Below are positions 1 through 10,104 of a DNA stretch of 45,944 nucleotides, piece after piece; within the stretch, counting starts at the first letter, position 1; every line of letters begins with the position of its first letter. The DNA lies in contig CAAELE010000009.1 in the NCBI GenBank assembly GCA_900756765.1, positions 1 to 45,944 on the forward strand, written 5' to 3'. This DNA is from an uncultured Collinsella sp. GTDB lineage: Bacteria; Actinomycetota; Coriobacteriia; Coriobacteriales; Coriobacteriaceae. The notes below the pieces were generated by a model that saw only the letters and a program-made list of their open reading frames with translations, made no database searches and was not told where the DNA came from. Both the position numbers and the translations under genes were made by a program.

Positions 1-3
1 CGG

Positions 4-36
4 CGCCCCCGGGCCCCGGGAGGGGCCGCGGGGGCG
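4..36. terminator. GC-rich nested hairpin
   Basis: An outer stem CGCCCCC (4-10) pairs with GGGGGCG (30-36). An inner stem GGCCCC (12-17) pairs with GGGGCC (22-27) around a GGGA loop. No T-run follows on either strand, so it is only terminator-like. It may belong to a gene outside the left edge. Confidence 0.35.
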
Positions 37-158
37 TTCGGCTAGGTGCTGGAACGGCCTATTTGCTCAATGTGTTCGGCTGAGATCGGAAATCAACCTG
101 CTGCTTTTTTGCTCACTCATTGGCCCCAAACAGTGACTTAGTGTGATGGTTCTGTGAC
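37..158. other. Intergenic stretch with a 21-bp-spaced direct repeat
   Basis: No coding region is seen. GTGACTTA occurs at 133-140 and again at 154-161, exactly 21 bp apart (two helical turns). TTGGCC flanks the pair on both sides. This could be a regulator site or part of a dispersed repeat; nothing links it to a known protein. Confidence 0.3.
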
Positions 159-743
159 TTATTGGCCTTGCGTTACGGGCGCGATCTGCGAGCCCGCGCC
201 GTTTGCACTGGTTTCGCTATCCTCGCTGTCCGCATCCTCGCCCTTTTGGGCATCGGCGATCGTTGCGGCAGCGGCAACAATACCGCGCTGAGGTGCCACG
301 CCTGTCTGTGCCTGAGCGCCCTCGACAAGCTCCGTGCCGGCATGCGCGAGCTCAGCAGATTTGAACATCGCACTCAGGTCGACCCCGCCGCCAGCATAGC
401 CGAGTGCGGCAAGTGCGATCACAATCACCGCAACAACAACTGCAATCGGCACATAACGATGCCAGCCAGCAGGATTGAGCCCACTGCGGCGAGCCGCACC
501 GCGGCTAATGTAGCCCAGCGTTCCGTCGTGCTTGAGCTTAGAGCCCACCACGCGCTTGCGCCCCCGCAGCGACGACTCGGCCTGCATGGCCAAGCGAGCG
601 CTTGCCGAAGGATAGCCGTATTTGGTGCGCTTGAACGAACCGTCGAACCCCGACGCGTGCTTGCCCCACGTCCGGGACGTCGTGCGGCGGTTAACTGGAG
701 CCACGCTCCGTCTATTCCGGTTTGGTCTTGAAGTCTCCGCCAT
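159..743 (-). CDS. Hypothetical single-pass membrane protein
   Basis: The protein has 194 residues with an Arg/Lys/Ser-rich cytoplasmic N-terminus of about 95 residues. One strong hydrophobic segment (about residues 99-121, rich in Val, Ile and Ala) follows. The C-terminal tail is acidic and low in complexity, with Ala, Asp, Glu, Ser and Gln. Start 743 is chosen because an upstream extension would be short and unconserved-looking, and a G-rich stretch lies just before this ATG. The topology suggests a type II membrane protein with an outside tail. No enzymatic motif is visible and I do not recognise the family. Confidence 0.6.
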   Translation of the reverse strand: MAETSRPNRNRRSVAPVNRRTTSRTWGKHASGFDGSFKRTKYGYPSASARLAMQAESSLRGRKRVVGSKLKHDGTLGYISRGAARRSGLNPAGWHRYVPIAVVVAVIVIALAALGYAGGGVDLSAMFKSAELAHAGTELVEGAQAQTGVAPQRGIVAAAATIADAQKGEDADSEDSETSANGAGSQIAPVTQGQ

Positions 744-827
744 ACGCCCCCGCACGCCGTAACGCAATCGAAACATTACCGCTTTGGACTGTAGCACACG
801 CGCCGCACGCGGTCACGGGTGCCTCGC

Positions 828-2045
828 TCAGCGGTCGTCGTCCTTCAGCAAGCGCCACAGGGTCGTGCGGCTTATTCCCAGCACCTCGGCAGCGCGGGTC
901 CGGTTGCCCTGAAGGTAGCCTACGACCAGCCGCGCGATGTCGCGTTCGGTATCGGTCAGTGGACGCAGGATATACAGGTCGCTGTCGAGCGTCGGAGTGC
1001 CAAAGGTTGCGGTTTTGATGACGTCTTCCTGGGCGAGCACCTCCTCCGCCACCGTGCGCTCCGCCACACCCGGCCCTACTAATATATAGAGTCGTTCCGA
1101 GACCTCGCGAAGCTGCAGATAGTTACGTGGCCAGCGATAGCCGTTGAGTGTCGAGGCAGCCTCCTCAGACATACTCGGAGCGGCAGTTCCAAAGACATCT
1201 GACAGATACGACAAATACTGCGCGACCTTTTTCGATGCGCCACCCTGCTCGGCAATCGCAGGCGCCACACTCACTGCGCACGCCAAGCGCTCGGTTACAA
1301 AAGCGGCCTGTTCGCTTTCGCCACCGCCCGGCATATCGTTTGCCGTCAGAACCACATGGCAACGCGCGGCCAGCGCCGTGTCGGTCATCGTAGAGACAAG
1401 CTCGCGCAGACGCTGCGGCGAAAGTGCATGCCAGCCGCCAATACAAAGGGTCAGCCCTGCCTGGAACAGCGGCGATTCCGAGCTTTTGAGCAGATGGCGC
1501 CAGCCGCGATCTGTGAGCTCGTCAAGTGCCACGGACACAAAGGGTTCGTCAGCATAAGGCCCATCCAGATAGAGGCGTTTTGCAATCTCTGCCTGGCCGG
1601 CACCCAGCTCGCCCTCCAACATGAGGGGCACGCCGCGGGCATAGCTTTCGCAGACGGGGCCAGAGACCGCAGCGGCACCCTCGACAATGCCGTACGCGCT
1701 TGCCTCGTAGCGCGCCTCGACCTCATCTGCGTTAAGCCACTCAATGCCCGCGTGTGCCGCCACACCGCGCACCTCGCGGATCACGACCACCCAAAGCGCG
1801 CCGTCTTCCTTGGCGACCGGACGCACCGTGAGGCTCAAGCGCCCTCCCGCATGCCCCATCACCAGGCGCGTGCCGTTGCCCACGCGCCCCAGGCGCTCGG
1901 CGACAAATGCCGCGACATCTTGCTCGAGCGCGACATCATCCATGGTCGAAATCGCCACGTGTCCATGCCCATCGATTGCCAACGCCGAGGCCCCGGCAGC
2001 AGCCAAGGCCTCGATCAAGATTTGTAGCTTGGCGTCACTGTTCAT
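828..2045 (-). CDS. Degenerate enhancer-binding-protein-like regulator with Fis-type HTH
   Basis: The 405-residue protein has the layout of a bacterial enhancer-binding protein. It has an N-terminal sensor-like region (1-130), an AAA+-like core (about 138-330) and a Fis-type helix-turn-helix (about 368-405, RAAEVLGISRTTLWRLL). The core has lost its key residues. The Walker A position reads GELGAGQAE (145-153) with Gln for the catalytic Lys, the Walker B position reads LCIGGW instead of a D-E motif, and no GAFTGA loop is seen. The WPRN motif near the end of the core is kept. It therefore probably binds DNA without hydrolysing ATP or driving sigma-54. It lies downstream of the YeiH-type transporter on the same strand, which might be its target. 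Confidence 0.75.
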   Translation of the reverse strand: MNSDAKLQILIEALAAAGASALAIDGHGHVAISTMDDVALEQDVAAFVAERLGRVGNGTRLVMGHAGGRLSLTVRPVAKEDGALWVVVIREVRGVAAHAGIEWLNADEVEARYEASAYGIVEGAAAVSGPVCESYARGVPLMLEGELGAGQAEIAKRLYLDGPYADEPFVSVALDELTDRGWRHLLKSSESPLFQAGLTLCIGGWHALSPQRLRELVSTMTDTALAARCHVVLTANDMPGGGESEQAAFVTERLACAVSVAPAIAEQGGASKKVAQYLSYLSDVFGTAAPSMSEEAASTLNGYRWPRNYLQLREVSERLYILVGPGVAERTVAEEVLAQEDVIKTATFGTPTLDSDLYILRPLTDTERDIARLVVGYLQGNRTRAAEVLGISRTTLWRLLKDDDR

Positions 2046-2310
2046 ATTGCGTCCCGTCCTCGACGCCACGCCGCCACCGACGGCCGCGCGGGCGAGTGTT
2101 TCAAAATTGAACGATATTGCTCACCAAACACTATAGGGCAGAGGCCGCCGTCCTGCGAGTATATGAGTTGCCCCGCATCGCCATCCTGGCGGGGCGATAA
2201 GAGCTCTTCGGGACCTATAAACCTGCGGACAAGCCATACCCGCAAGAGCTCCTATCGCTCCACCGCAGGCATGCGCTCACCAGCATGCAGCACGCAAATA
2301 AGCTACTTCT
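2046..2310. other. Intergenic region with two inverted repeats
   Basis: No gene is seen. GCCCCGC (2170-2176) pairs with GCGGGGC (2189-2195). CGATAAGAGCTC (2195-2206) pairs with GAGCTCCTATCG (2246-2257) with one mismatch. They lie between the transporter stop and the regulator start on the minus strand. They may end the first transcript or form a leader of the second; no T-run is present. Confidence 0.35.
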
Positions 2311-3345
2311 CTACCAGATTCCCAGCACGTGCTGCATTCCCAAACTCATGCACGCAATGCCAATCCAGCAGCAAAAGCCCAATGCGATGGGCTTACCGCC
2401 CTTTTTGACCAGCTCGACGATATCGGTATTAAAGCCAATAGCCGCCATGGCCATCACGATAAAGAACTTCGAAAGCTCCTTGATGGGCGCCGTAATGGAC
2501 GCGGGAAGCTGAAGCACCGTGGTGATTACGCTCGCCAGCACAAAGAACAGCACAAACATGGGAAACGCGCGTTTAAGCGAGAACGTGCTTTTGGCGTCGC
2601 CGCCGGCCTTGCGCGCCAGATGCATCTGCCAGCATGCGAGAACCAACGTAATGGGAATAATGGCCAGCGTCCTGGTGAGCTTGACCACCGTGGCGCTCTC
2701 GAGCACATTGGCACCGGGATGCATGCTGTCCCAAGCGCTCGCCGCAGCCGTTACGGACGAAGTGTCGTTGATGGCGGTGCCGGCAAACAGACCAAAGCCC
2801 TCGTTGGTCAGCCCGAGCATGCCGCCGAGCGTCGGAAACACGAGCGCCGCGATAACGTTAAACAGGAAGATGACCGAAATAGCCTGGGCAATCTCACGAT
2901 CGTCGGCATCGATGACGGGCGCGGTCGCGGCGATGGCAGAACCGCCGCAAATCGACGAACCCACACCCACAAGCGTCGCGATCTTGCCCGGCACGTTCAT
3001 GACGCGGCAGAGCACGAAGGCGATGACAAGCGAGGTCGAGATCGTCGCCACGATAATCGGCAGCGACTGAGCGCCTTTGGACAGAATCTGCGAGAGGTTC
3101 ATGCCAAAACCAAGCAGGATTACCGCGTACTGCAAGACTTTTTTAGACGTATAGGTGACACCGGCGGCGAGCTGTTCGCGACGATTCTTGGGAAAGACGA
3201 GCGCCAGGACCATGCCAAAGAGGATGGCAAACACCGGCCCGCCGACCACCTCAATCTGTTTGCCGAGCAACATCGCGGGGATGGCGACGATCAGGCAGAA
3301 CAAGACGCCCTTCCAGCGCTCGCGTACGATATTCGTCAGTTGCAT
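2311..3345 (-). CDS. YeiH-family (UPF0324) membrane transporter
   Basis: This 344-residue integral membrane protein has about ten hydrophobic segments. It carries the hallmark YeiH/PSE-family stretch GVGSSICGGSAIAA (about residues 126-139) and a second conserved stretch around AGTAINDTSSVTAA. The family is annotated as putative sulfate or anion exporters, but the substrate is not established. A good AAGGAAT ribosome site precedes ATG 3345. It is divergent from a GntR regulator at 3539, a common arrangement for a regulator controlling its neighbour. Length and motifs are intact. Confidence 0.88.
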   Translation of the reverse strand: MQLTNIVRERWKGVLFCLIVAIPAMLLGKQIEVVGGPVFAILFGMVLALVFPKNRREQLAAGVTYTSKKVLQYAVILLGFGMNLSQILSKGAQSLPIIVATISTSLVIAFVLCRVMNVPGKIATLVGVGSSICGGSAIAATAPVIDADDREIAQAISVIFLFNVIAALVFPTLGGMLGLTNEGFGLFAGTAINDTSSVTAAASAWDSMHPGANVLESATVVKLTRTLAIIPITLVLACWQMHLARKAGGDAKSTFSLKRAFPMFVLFFVLASVITTVLQLPASITAPIKELSKFFIVMAMAAIGFNTDIVELVKKGGKPIALGFCCWIGIACMSLGMQHVLGIW

Positions 3346-3501
3346 ATGGGATTCCTTCTTTCTCTTTCACGTTTGCGACGGCTTATGATACGGCAACATT
3401 GAGCACAGCCGCGTGCAAACACAGACTAAGGCGCCGCAATAGTTCTTGGGCAACAGCCGAATTACCCACCGCGGAGAGCTGATTCGCGTCATAATTAACA
3501 G

Positions 3502-3513
3502 CTGACATATCAG
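3502..3513. promoter_or_regulatory. Candidate GntR operator
   Basis: CTGACATATCAG is a near-perfect palindrome (10 of 12 positions) in the divergent region between the YeiH-type transporter and the GntR gene, 25 bp before the GntR start. FadR-type GntR proteins often bind such short AT-centred palindromes. The assignment is positional inference only. Confidence 0.35.
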
Positions 3514-3538
3514 TGTGATAGAACGGTTGCGAGGCACT

Positions 3539-4240
3539 ATGGAAGAATCGATGCACGTCGGCGAGCAGGAAACGAGCCTACAGGACCAGTCCTACCACAC
3601 CATTCGACGCAAAATCGTCTACCTGGACTACAAGCCGGGCGAAAAGCTGGGCGTAAAGCAGCTTTGCGACGACCTGGATATGGGGCGAACCCCTGTGCGC
3701 GAGGCGCTGGTGCGTCTGGCGCAAGAGGGCCTGGTGCGTACCGTGCCCCAAAGCGGCACCTATGTCTCGCCCATCAACCTCACTCTTGCCGAGAGCGCCT
3801 GCTACATTCGTGAGCACCTGGAAAAGCAGGTAATTGTGGAGTGCTGCGCCCGTGCCACCTCGGCAGGCATCGAGCAGCTCGACCGAGCCATCGCGCTGCA
3901 GGAAAAGACCATGGCCGAAGAGGATCGCATCGGCTTCTTTTTAAGCGACAACCTTATGCACCGCATGATCTTTAGCATCGCGTGTCGCAGTACCGTGTGG
4001 TCCTGGCTCGAGGCGACCAATGCCGACCTGGAGCGCTTCCGCTGGCTGCGCGCCGCCACGCAGACGCTCGACAATCAGGAGACTGTTAACGAGCACAAGC
4101 AAATCCGCCGCGCTATCGCCGGTCGCGACCCCATCGAAGCGAGCTTTTTGGTCAGCAAGCATCTGCACATGATGTTCCGTAACCAAACTGAGGTTCTGGA
4201 CCAGTTCCCCGAGTACTTCGAGACCAGCAAGCTCCGCTAA
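3539..4240 (+). CDS. GntR-family transcriptional regulator (FCD type)
   Basis: The 233-residue protein has an N-terminal winged helix (about residues 12-75, with the typical MGRTPVREALVRLAQEGLV) followed by an all-helical effector domain of the FCD type. GAGG five bases before ATG 3539 makes this start better than the in-frame codon at 3515. FCD-type regulators bind small organic acids or metals; the ligand here is unknown. It is divergent from the YeiH-type transporter and probably regulates it. Its TAA stop shares its last two bases with a 46-bp palindromic repeat. Confidence 0.85.
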   Translation: MEESMHVGEQETSLQDQSYHTIRRKIVYLDYKPGEKLGVKQLCDDLDMGRTPVREALVRLAQEGLVRTVPQSGTYVSPINLTLAESACYIREHLEKQVIVECCARATSAGIEQLDRAIALQEKTMAEEDRIGFFLSDNLMHRMIFSIACRSTVWSWLEATNADLERFRWLRAATQTLDNQETVNEHKQIRRAIAGRDPIEASFLVSKHLHMMFRNQTEVLDQFPEYFETSKLR

Positions 4241-4284
4241 CCTGCCAAAAAGGGACAGGTTTATTTTGGCAGGTTTTATCTGGG
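4239..4284 (+). repeat. 46-bp palindromic repeat, copy A
   Basis: AACCTGCCAAAA (4239-4250) pairs perfectly with TTTTGGCAGGTT (4264-4275) around a 13-base loop that contains GGGACAGG. A TTATCTGGG tail ends the unit. The same 46-bp unit recurs at 6412-6457 (inverted), 11088-11133 and 12341-12386. It overlaps the end of the GntR stop codon. Confidence 0.9.
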
Positions 4285-4295
4285 CAAATGCAGAA

Positions 4296-4331
4296 AAGGC
4301 CCGGCTCCGTCTTGGTGCGGAGCCGGGCCTT
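4296..4331. terminator. Terminator hairpin between GntR gene and glmS
   Basis: A perfect 14-bp stem (AAGGCCCGGCTCCG, 4296-4309, with 4318-4331) encloses an 8-base loop. It lies between two convergent genes and may serve both. The A/T tracts are short. Confidence 0.7.
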
Positions 4332-4356
4332 AGTCGCTAGAACGGCGGAATATTAG

Positions 4357-6204
<1,848 letters not shown>

Positions 6205-6280
6205 AGGATAAATCCCTTCGTTCGCGTGACTGCAAGACGTCCACGCACGGGGGGGGCGCTGAGACGTATGACGTTCGAGT

Positions 6281-6338
6281 ATTGTACTCACGCAAGCGCA
6301 AGCTGATATACCAGAATTGGTATCTCAACTTAGATACC
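6281..6338. promoter_or_regulatory. glmS promoter with overlapping inverted-repeat operator
   Basis: TACAAT reads on the minus strand at 6281-6286. GATATACC and GGTATC form an inverted repeat at 6305-6324 over the expected -35 position, and a third half-site GATACC follows at 6333-6338. A repressor here would block glmS transcription; the divergent LacI-type protein is one candidate. Confidence 0.4.
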
Positions 6339-6411
6339 ACCCGATGCACACATGCCCAAATCATCACGATGGGGACAGGCGCCTTTGCGGTGGCTTGGGC
6401 TCCAGCGTTTG

Positions 6412-6457
6412 CCCAGATAAAACCTACCAAAATAAACCTGTCCCTAATTGGCAGGTT
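6412..6457 (-). repeat. 46-bp palindromic repeat, copy B (inverted, diverged)
   Basis: This is the reverse complement of the repeat unit at 4239-4284 with a few substitutions, including AACCTACC for AACCTGCC. It ends one base before a TTGACA box that may be the -35 of the LacI gene. A further GGGGACAG core lies at 6371-6378. Confidence 0.85.
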
Positions 6458-6488
6458 TTGACACCCTAGGGGTGGGCGATGCTACAAT
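6458..6488 (+). promoter_or_regulatory. Probable promoter of the LacI-type gene
   Basis: TTGACA (6458-6463) and TACAAT (6483-6488) are separated by 19 bp, slightly longer than ideal. The -35 box abuts the palindromic repeat at 6412-6457. The gene start is 36 bp downstream of the -10. Confidence 0.5.
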
Positions 6489-6523
6489 CTGCCTTGTACT
6501 TGAAACGCATCAAAGGGGCCGCT

Positions 6524-7657
6524 ATGGCAAAGGTAAAAATCAGCGACGTCGCGCGCGAGGCGGGGGTCTCGCTGGGCACGGTATCCAACGCGCTCAACCA
6601 CCCCGAAAAGCTGCGCCCCGAGACCCTCAAGCTCATCAACGAGACCATCAATCGCCTTGGCTACCTGCCCAACCAAAGCGCTCGCCAGCTGGCCGGCGGC
6701 ACCACTAAGTCCCTTGGCCTTGTCCTCCCCCGTCTCGACCACGGCTTTTCGCTCCAGATTGCCAGCGGTGCCCACAACGAGGCACGCAAGCACGGCTATG
6801 ACTTGCTCATCGCCAATGCCGATAACGACGACATTCTCGAGGATCATTACCTGCGCTATTTTATGGGCACGCAGATGTCCGGCGTCATGGTTCAGCCCAT
6901 GGCGTCCCCCGACTGGCACCCCGCCATGGCCAAGATGCCCGTGCCGATCGTCCATCTGGACATCCGCTGCTCCGAGCCCGGTTATTACGTGGCTGCCGAC
7001 AACGAGGCACAAGGCCGCATTATCGCCGAGCTCGCCGTTGCCCGTGGCGCACGCCATATCACCGTTGTGGGCAGAGCGGCATTTATGCAGCTCACCTTGC
7101 GCGTACTTGGCATCCACAAGGCCCTCGCCCTGCATCCCGATATCAAGATCGAAGTCATCGACGCCGGCGAATGGAATACCGCTGCCGACGGCTACAGCAT
7201 CGGTGCCCAGCTTGCCGAGCGCCCTGATGACAAGCGCCCCGATTTTGTCATCGGCCTGACCGACGTATTGGCCTCGGGCGTTATCGCAGCGCTGACCGAC
7301 AAAGGCATCTCCGTCCCTGAGCAGGTCCGCGTGGCCGGCTGCGACGGCAACCCCCTTGCATGGAGCGGATCGGTCCCGCTCACTACGGTAGCGCCCCCGG
7401 GCTACGAGATTGGCCGCAAGGGCGTTCAATTGCTCATAGAGCAAATCGAGGATAAACCTGCCGCCAAGACCAAACGAGTCCGCATCGGCTCCGCCGCGCG
7501 CACCGTCACCACGGTCACGGCCAGCGAGGACATTAACCGTCAGGAGCTCGTGCGTCCCTTCTTGCTCGAGCGCGTAAGCACCCAAAATGCCAAGCCGCAC
7601 CCGACGGGCCAACCCATGGTCCCAACAACCGACATCAACCTAGGCGCCTACTTGTGA
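6524..7657 (+). CDS. LacI-family transcriptional regulator
   Basis: This 377-residue LacI/GalR protein begins with the helix-turn-helix MAKVKISDVAREAGVSLGTV, followed by the hinge and a periplasmic-binding-like ligand domain. AAAGGGG before ATG 6524 sets the start. The C-terminal tail after about residue 345 is longer than usual for the family and looks unstructured. The gene is divergent from glmS and ends at a strong terminator. An 18-codon fragment very similar to codons for EWNTAADGYSIGAQLAER survives near 11465, so a second copy once existed. The ligand is unknown. Confidence 0.9.
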   Translation: MAKVKISDVAREAGVSLGTVSNALNHPEKLRPETLKLINETINRLGYLPNQSARQLAGGTTKSLGLVLPRLDHGFSLQIASGAHNEARKHGYDLLIANADNDDILEDHYLRYFMGTQMSGVMVQPMASPDWHPAMAKMPVPIVHLDIRCSEPGYYVAADNEAQGRIIAELAVARGARHITVVGRAAFMQLTLRVLGIHKALALHPDIKIEVIDAGEWNTAADGYSIGAQLAERPDDKRPDFVIGLTDVLASGVIAALTDKGISVPEQVRVAGCDGNPLAWSGSVPLTTVAPPGYEIGRKGVQLLIEQIEDKPAAKTKRVRIGSAARTVTTVTASEDINRQELVRPFLLERVSTQNAKPHPTGQPMVPTTDINLGAYL

Positions 7658-7660
7658 CAA

Positions 7661-7700
7661 AAAAACGCCGCAACGGAAACAGGCCCGCTGCGGCGTTTTT
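7661..7700 (+). terminator. Rho-independent terminator of the LacI-type gene
   Basis: AAAAACGCCGCA (7661-7672) pairs perfectly with TGCGGCGTTTTT (7689-7700), giving a strong stem with a T-run. It begins three bases after the stop codon. Confidence 0.85.
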
Positions 7701-7729
7701 TACTGGCCCCATGTGCCCTCCCCGTTTAG

Positions 7730-7873
7730 CCGGACCTGCGGCTACGGATATTTACGGAATGTAATCCATTTTTCATTAACTTTTTTGTTAAAATAGACTC
7801 AATTCCATATTTTTAGATATTTCCTATAAGTATTGATTTTGCTCCAGTTTTTTCTCGCCAAGAAAGGGGTTTC
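7730..7873 (+). promoter_or_regulatory. AT-rich leader of the ATPase gene
   Basis: The segment is far more AT-rich than its surroundings and includes TTAAC-T6-GTTAA-like symmetry near 7777-7792. It ends with AAAGGGG before ATG 7874. A promoter is likely here, but several -10-like hexamers compete. The composition supports a separate origin for the ATPase gene. Confidence 0.4.
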
Positions 7874-9079
7874 ATGAATCTGATTGATCGCAAACAGTAC
7901 CTCGACTGGCTCATTTCGTGGAAAGACTCGCACGTCATCAAGGTCGTTTCGGGCGTGCGAAGGTCCGGCAAATCAAAGCTATTCGAAATCTACCGTAGCT
8001 ACCTGCGCGATCATGGAATCACAGGCGACCAGGTTATATCCCTCAACTTTGAAGACCTGGAGTTCGAGTCGCTTACGTCGTATAGAGCACTCTACGACTA
8101 CATTTCCGCCAGACTCGTCCCCGATAAGATGAACTACGTTTTTCTGGACGAGATACAGCACGTCGAGCATTTCGAAAAAGCCGTCGACAGTCTTTTTATC
8201 AAGGACAATGTCGACCTCTACATAACCGGTTCCAACGCTTATCTGCTCTCGAGCGAGCTGGCAACTTTGCTCTCCGGCCGCTACGTAGAGCTCAAGATGC
8301 TGCCCCTATCCTTTAAAGAGTTTTGCTCGGCAAAAACCAATGACGGAAAGGCTCCCGCGCAGTTGTTTGACGAGTACATCACCCGGGGCTCTTTTCCCTT
8401 TATCGCCGAGACGGGTATTCAGGGACCCCAGGCGCGCGATTATCTTATGAGCCTCTACGATACCATCGTCATACGCGACGTTATCGAACGCCTGAAGGTC
8501 TCGGACGTCCCGACCCTGCGCGATATCACCAAGTTCCTACTCCATAGCATTGGAAACCGGATCTCGATTAAAAAAATCTCCGACACGCTCTCGTCCAACG
8601 GCAACAAAACCGACCAGAAAACCGTAGCCAAATACCTCAAAGGCTTAACAGACAGCCTTGTGCTGTACTTTGCTCCGCGCTATAACGTGCGCGGTCGGCA
8701 GCTTCTTTCAACAAACGGCAAATACTACGCCGTTGACCTTGGACTTAGAGGTGCTCTCGTCAAAACCCAAAGCAGCGATATCGGTCATATCCTCGAAAAT
8801 GTTGTTTATCTCGAGCTCCTACGCCGTGGATACGACGTCTACGTGGGCGATATCGACGGCGGGGAAATCGATTTTGTTGCCCTAAAGTCAGACGAGACAG
8901 CCTATTTTCAGGTTTCAGCCACAACGCTCGACGAAACTACCCTCAATCGAGAGTTGGCCCCCTTTAAGAAAGTCCGAGACAACTACCCCAAGACGCTTCT
9001 TACGCTCGACACGCTGTTTGCGGACGCGAACTACGAAGGAGTCCGCAAGCGCAACGTGATCGACTGGCTCCTGGAGTAA
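7874..9079 (+). CDS. DUF4143-type AAA+ ATPase (COG1373-like)
   Basis: The 401-residue protein has a Walker A motif GVRRSGKS (27-34), a Walker B YVFLDEIQ (about 93-100) and a sensor-like ITGSNAYLLS. The C-terminal half matches the DUF4143 layout, including GGEIDFVALKSD followed by YFQVS, which resembles a PD-(D/E)xK nuclease-like fold. Members are common and variable in gut bacteria and their function is unsettled; roles in defence or conflict are guesses. It stands alone with an AT-rich leader, between a LacI gene and a HAD gene. The LacI remnant at 11465 lies directly beside the second HAD gene, so the ATPase may be an insertion. Confidence 0.88.
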   Translation: MNLIDRKQYLDWLISWKDSHVIKVVSGVRRSGKSKLFEIYRSYLRDHGITGDQVISLNFEDLEFESLTSYRALYDYISARLVPDKMNYVFLDEIQHVEHFEKAVDSLFIKDNVDLYITGSNAYLLSSELATLLSGRYVELKMLPLSFKEFCSAKTNDGKAPAQLFDEYITRGSFPFIAETGIQGPQARDYLMSLYDTIVIRDVIERLKVSDVPTLRDITKFLLHSIGNRISIKKISDTLSSNGNKTDQKTVAKYLKGLTDSLVLYFAPRYNVRGRQLLSTNGKYYAVDLGLRGALVKTQSSDIGHILENVVYLELLRRGYDVYVGDIDGGEIDFVALKSDETAYFQVSATTLDETTLNRELAPFKKVRDNYPKTLLTLDTLFADANYEGVRKRNVIDWLLE

Positions 9080-9146
9080 CTTGTAACGTCATAACCCTCC
9101 GCCAGCTCCTTACCAAGGCCGCAGCCCCAGTCGCTTAAAGCACAAT

Positions 9147-9193
9147 GCCCCTCTTATCGGCCAAAACAGCAATCTTGGCGTGATAAGAGGGGC
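9147..9193. repeat. Long hairpin element
   Basis: GCCCCTCTTATC (9147-9158) pairs perfectly with GATAAGAGGGGC (9182-9193). An inner stem GCCAA (9160-9164) pairs with TTGGC (9175-9179). There is no T-run. It lies between the convergent ATPase and HAD genes and may be a terminator or a palindromic repeat. Confidence 0.6.
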
Positions 9194-9280
9194 TGACTGC
9201 GTCAGCGCCTCCACGCAGGCGCCGTTGCCGTCACCGTCCTGCGGGATCGGGCGCGGGGCATGGCGACTCGCGTGCAAACG

Positions 9281-9931
9281 CTAGCGCACGGCCTTGACCG
9301 CCGCCGGCAGATCGAACAGCGTATCGAGCACGGCCTCGCAGCCATCCACCACGTCCTGCGGCAGCGGCACGATATCGGGGACGGCAAAGACGTGGCAGCC
9401 GGCCGTGATGCCCGAGACGCAGCCGTTGCGGGAATCCTCGACCACGGCGCACTCCTCGGAAGCAAAGCCCGCGCGCTCGCAGGCGAGCAGGTACATCTCG
9501 GGGTCGGGCTTGCCGTGCACGACGTCCTCGCCGCAGGTCACCGTCTCAAACTTGTCAAAGAGGCCGACCGTCTTAAGGTTGCGCTCGGCGGTAACGTGGC
9601 GCGACGACGTCGCAAGGCCCACGTGATAGCCCGCAGCCAGCAGCTCGTCCAGGCACTCGGCAGCGCCAGCCTTAAGCTCCAGATCGGTCTTGACCATCTC
9701 GTCGCGAATCTCCTTATGGCGACGATAGATTGCCTCAGCGGTTTCGCTGCTGTCGTAATGCTCCTCAAGGATGCCCATGACATCGGGCAGCGTACGACCG
9801 ATAAACTGATGGATCAGCGCATCATCAATCGCGAATCCCAGCTCGGCCGCGCCCGCCTTCCACGCCTTGATACCCAAACGCTCGGTGTCGACCAGCGTTC
9901 CGTCCATGTCAAAAATAACGGCCTTGATCAT
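9281..9931 (-). CDS. HAD-superfamily phosphatase, beta-phosphoglucomutase-like (paralogue 1)
   Basis: The 216-residue protein starts at MIKAVIFDMDGTLVDTERL with the catalytic DxD (Asp9, Asp11). It has a helical cap (about 18-85), motif II at ATSS, and motif III/IV around GKPDPEMYLLA and VVEDSRNG. GGGGGA before ATG 9931 fixes the start. It is a close paralogue of the gene at 11577: I count 36 differences in 216, of which 23 lie in the cap. That pattern fits a changed substrate with a preserved catalytic core. The substrate cannot be read from the sequence; sugar phosphates are usual for this subfamily. Confidence 0.9.
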   Translation of the reverse strand: MIKAVIFDMDGTLVDTERLGIKAWKAGAAELGFAIDDALIHQFIGRTLPDVMGILEEHYDSSETAEAIYRRHKEIRDEMVKTDLELKAGAAECLDELLAAGYHVGLATSSRHVTAERNLKTVGLFDKFETVTCGEDVVHGKPDPEMYLLACERAGFASEECAVVEDSRNGCVSGITAGCHVFAVPDIVPLPQDVVDGCEAVLDTLFDLPAAVKAVR

Positions 9932-9988
9932 ATCGGTCCCCCATCTCTTCGCGCTGCTGTACTCCCGCAACTTTACCGCACCTGTAAA

Positions 9989-10047
9989 CTTGTATATAAC
10001 GTATATAGCATATTGCACTTTCGTTACATAGATAGAAGTCTTATGAC
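9989..10047 (-). promoter_or_regulatory. Conserved upstream element of HAD paralogue 1
   Basis: This 59-bp block matches 12280-12338 at 55 of 59 positions. It contains TATATAACGTATATA, a near-palindrome, and lies about 60 bp before the HAD start. Its retention in both copies suggests promoter and operator function. Confidence 0.6.
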
Positions 10048-10104
10048 AAGCGGCTCGGTAGGATTATAGTTTTCGACCGAGTACTCAACGGCAAGGATCG
10101 ATTC

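Noticed and set aside
7874..9079. Part of a multi-gene phage-defence system
   Set aside because: The ATPase stands alone with no nuclease, methylase or other effector beside it; the neighbours are metabolic or regulatory genes.
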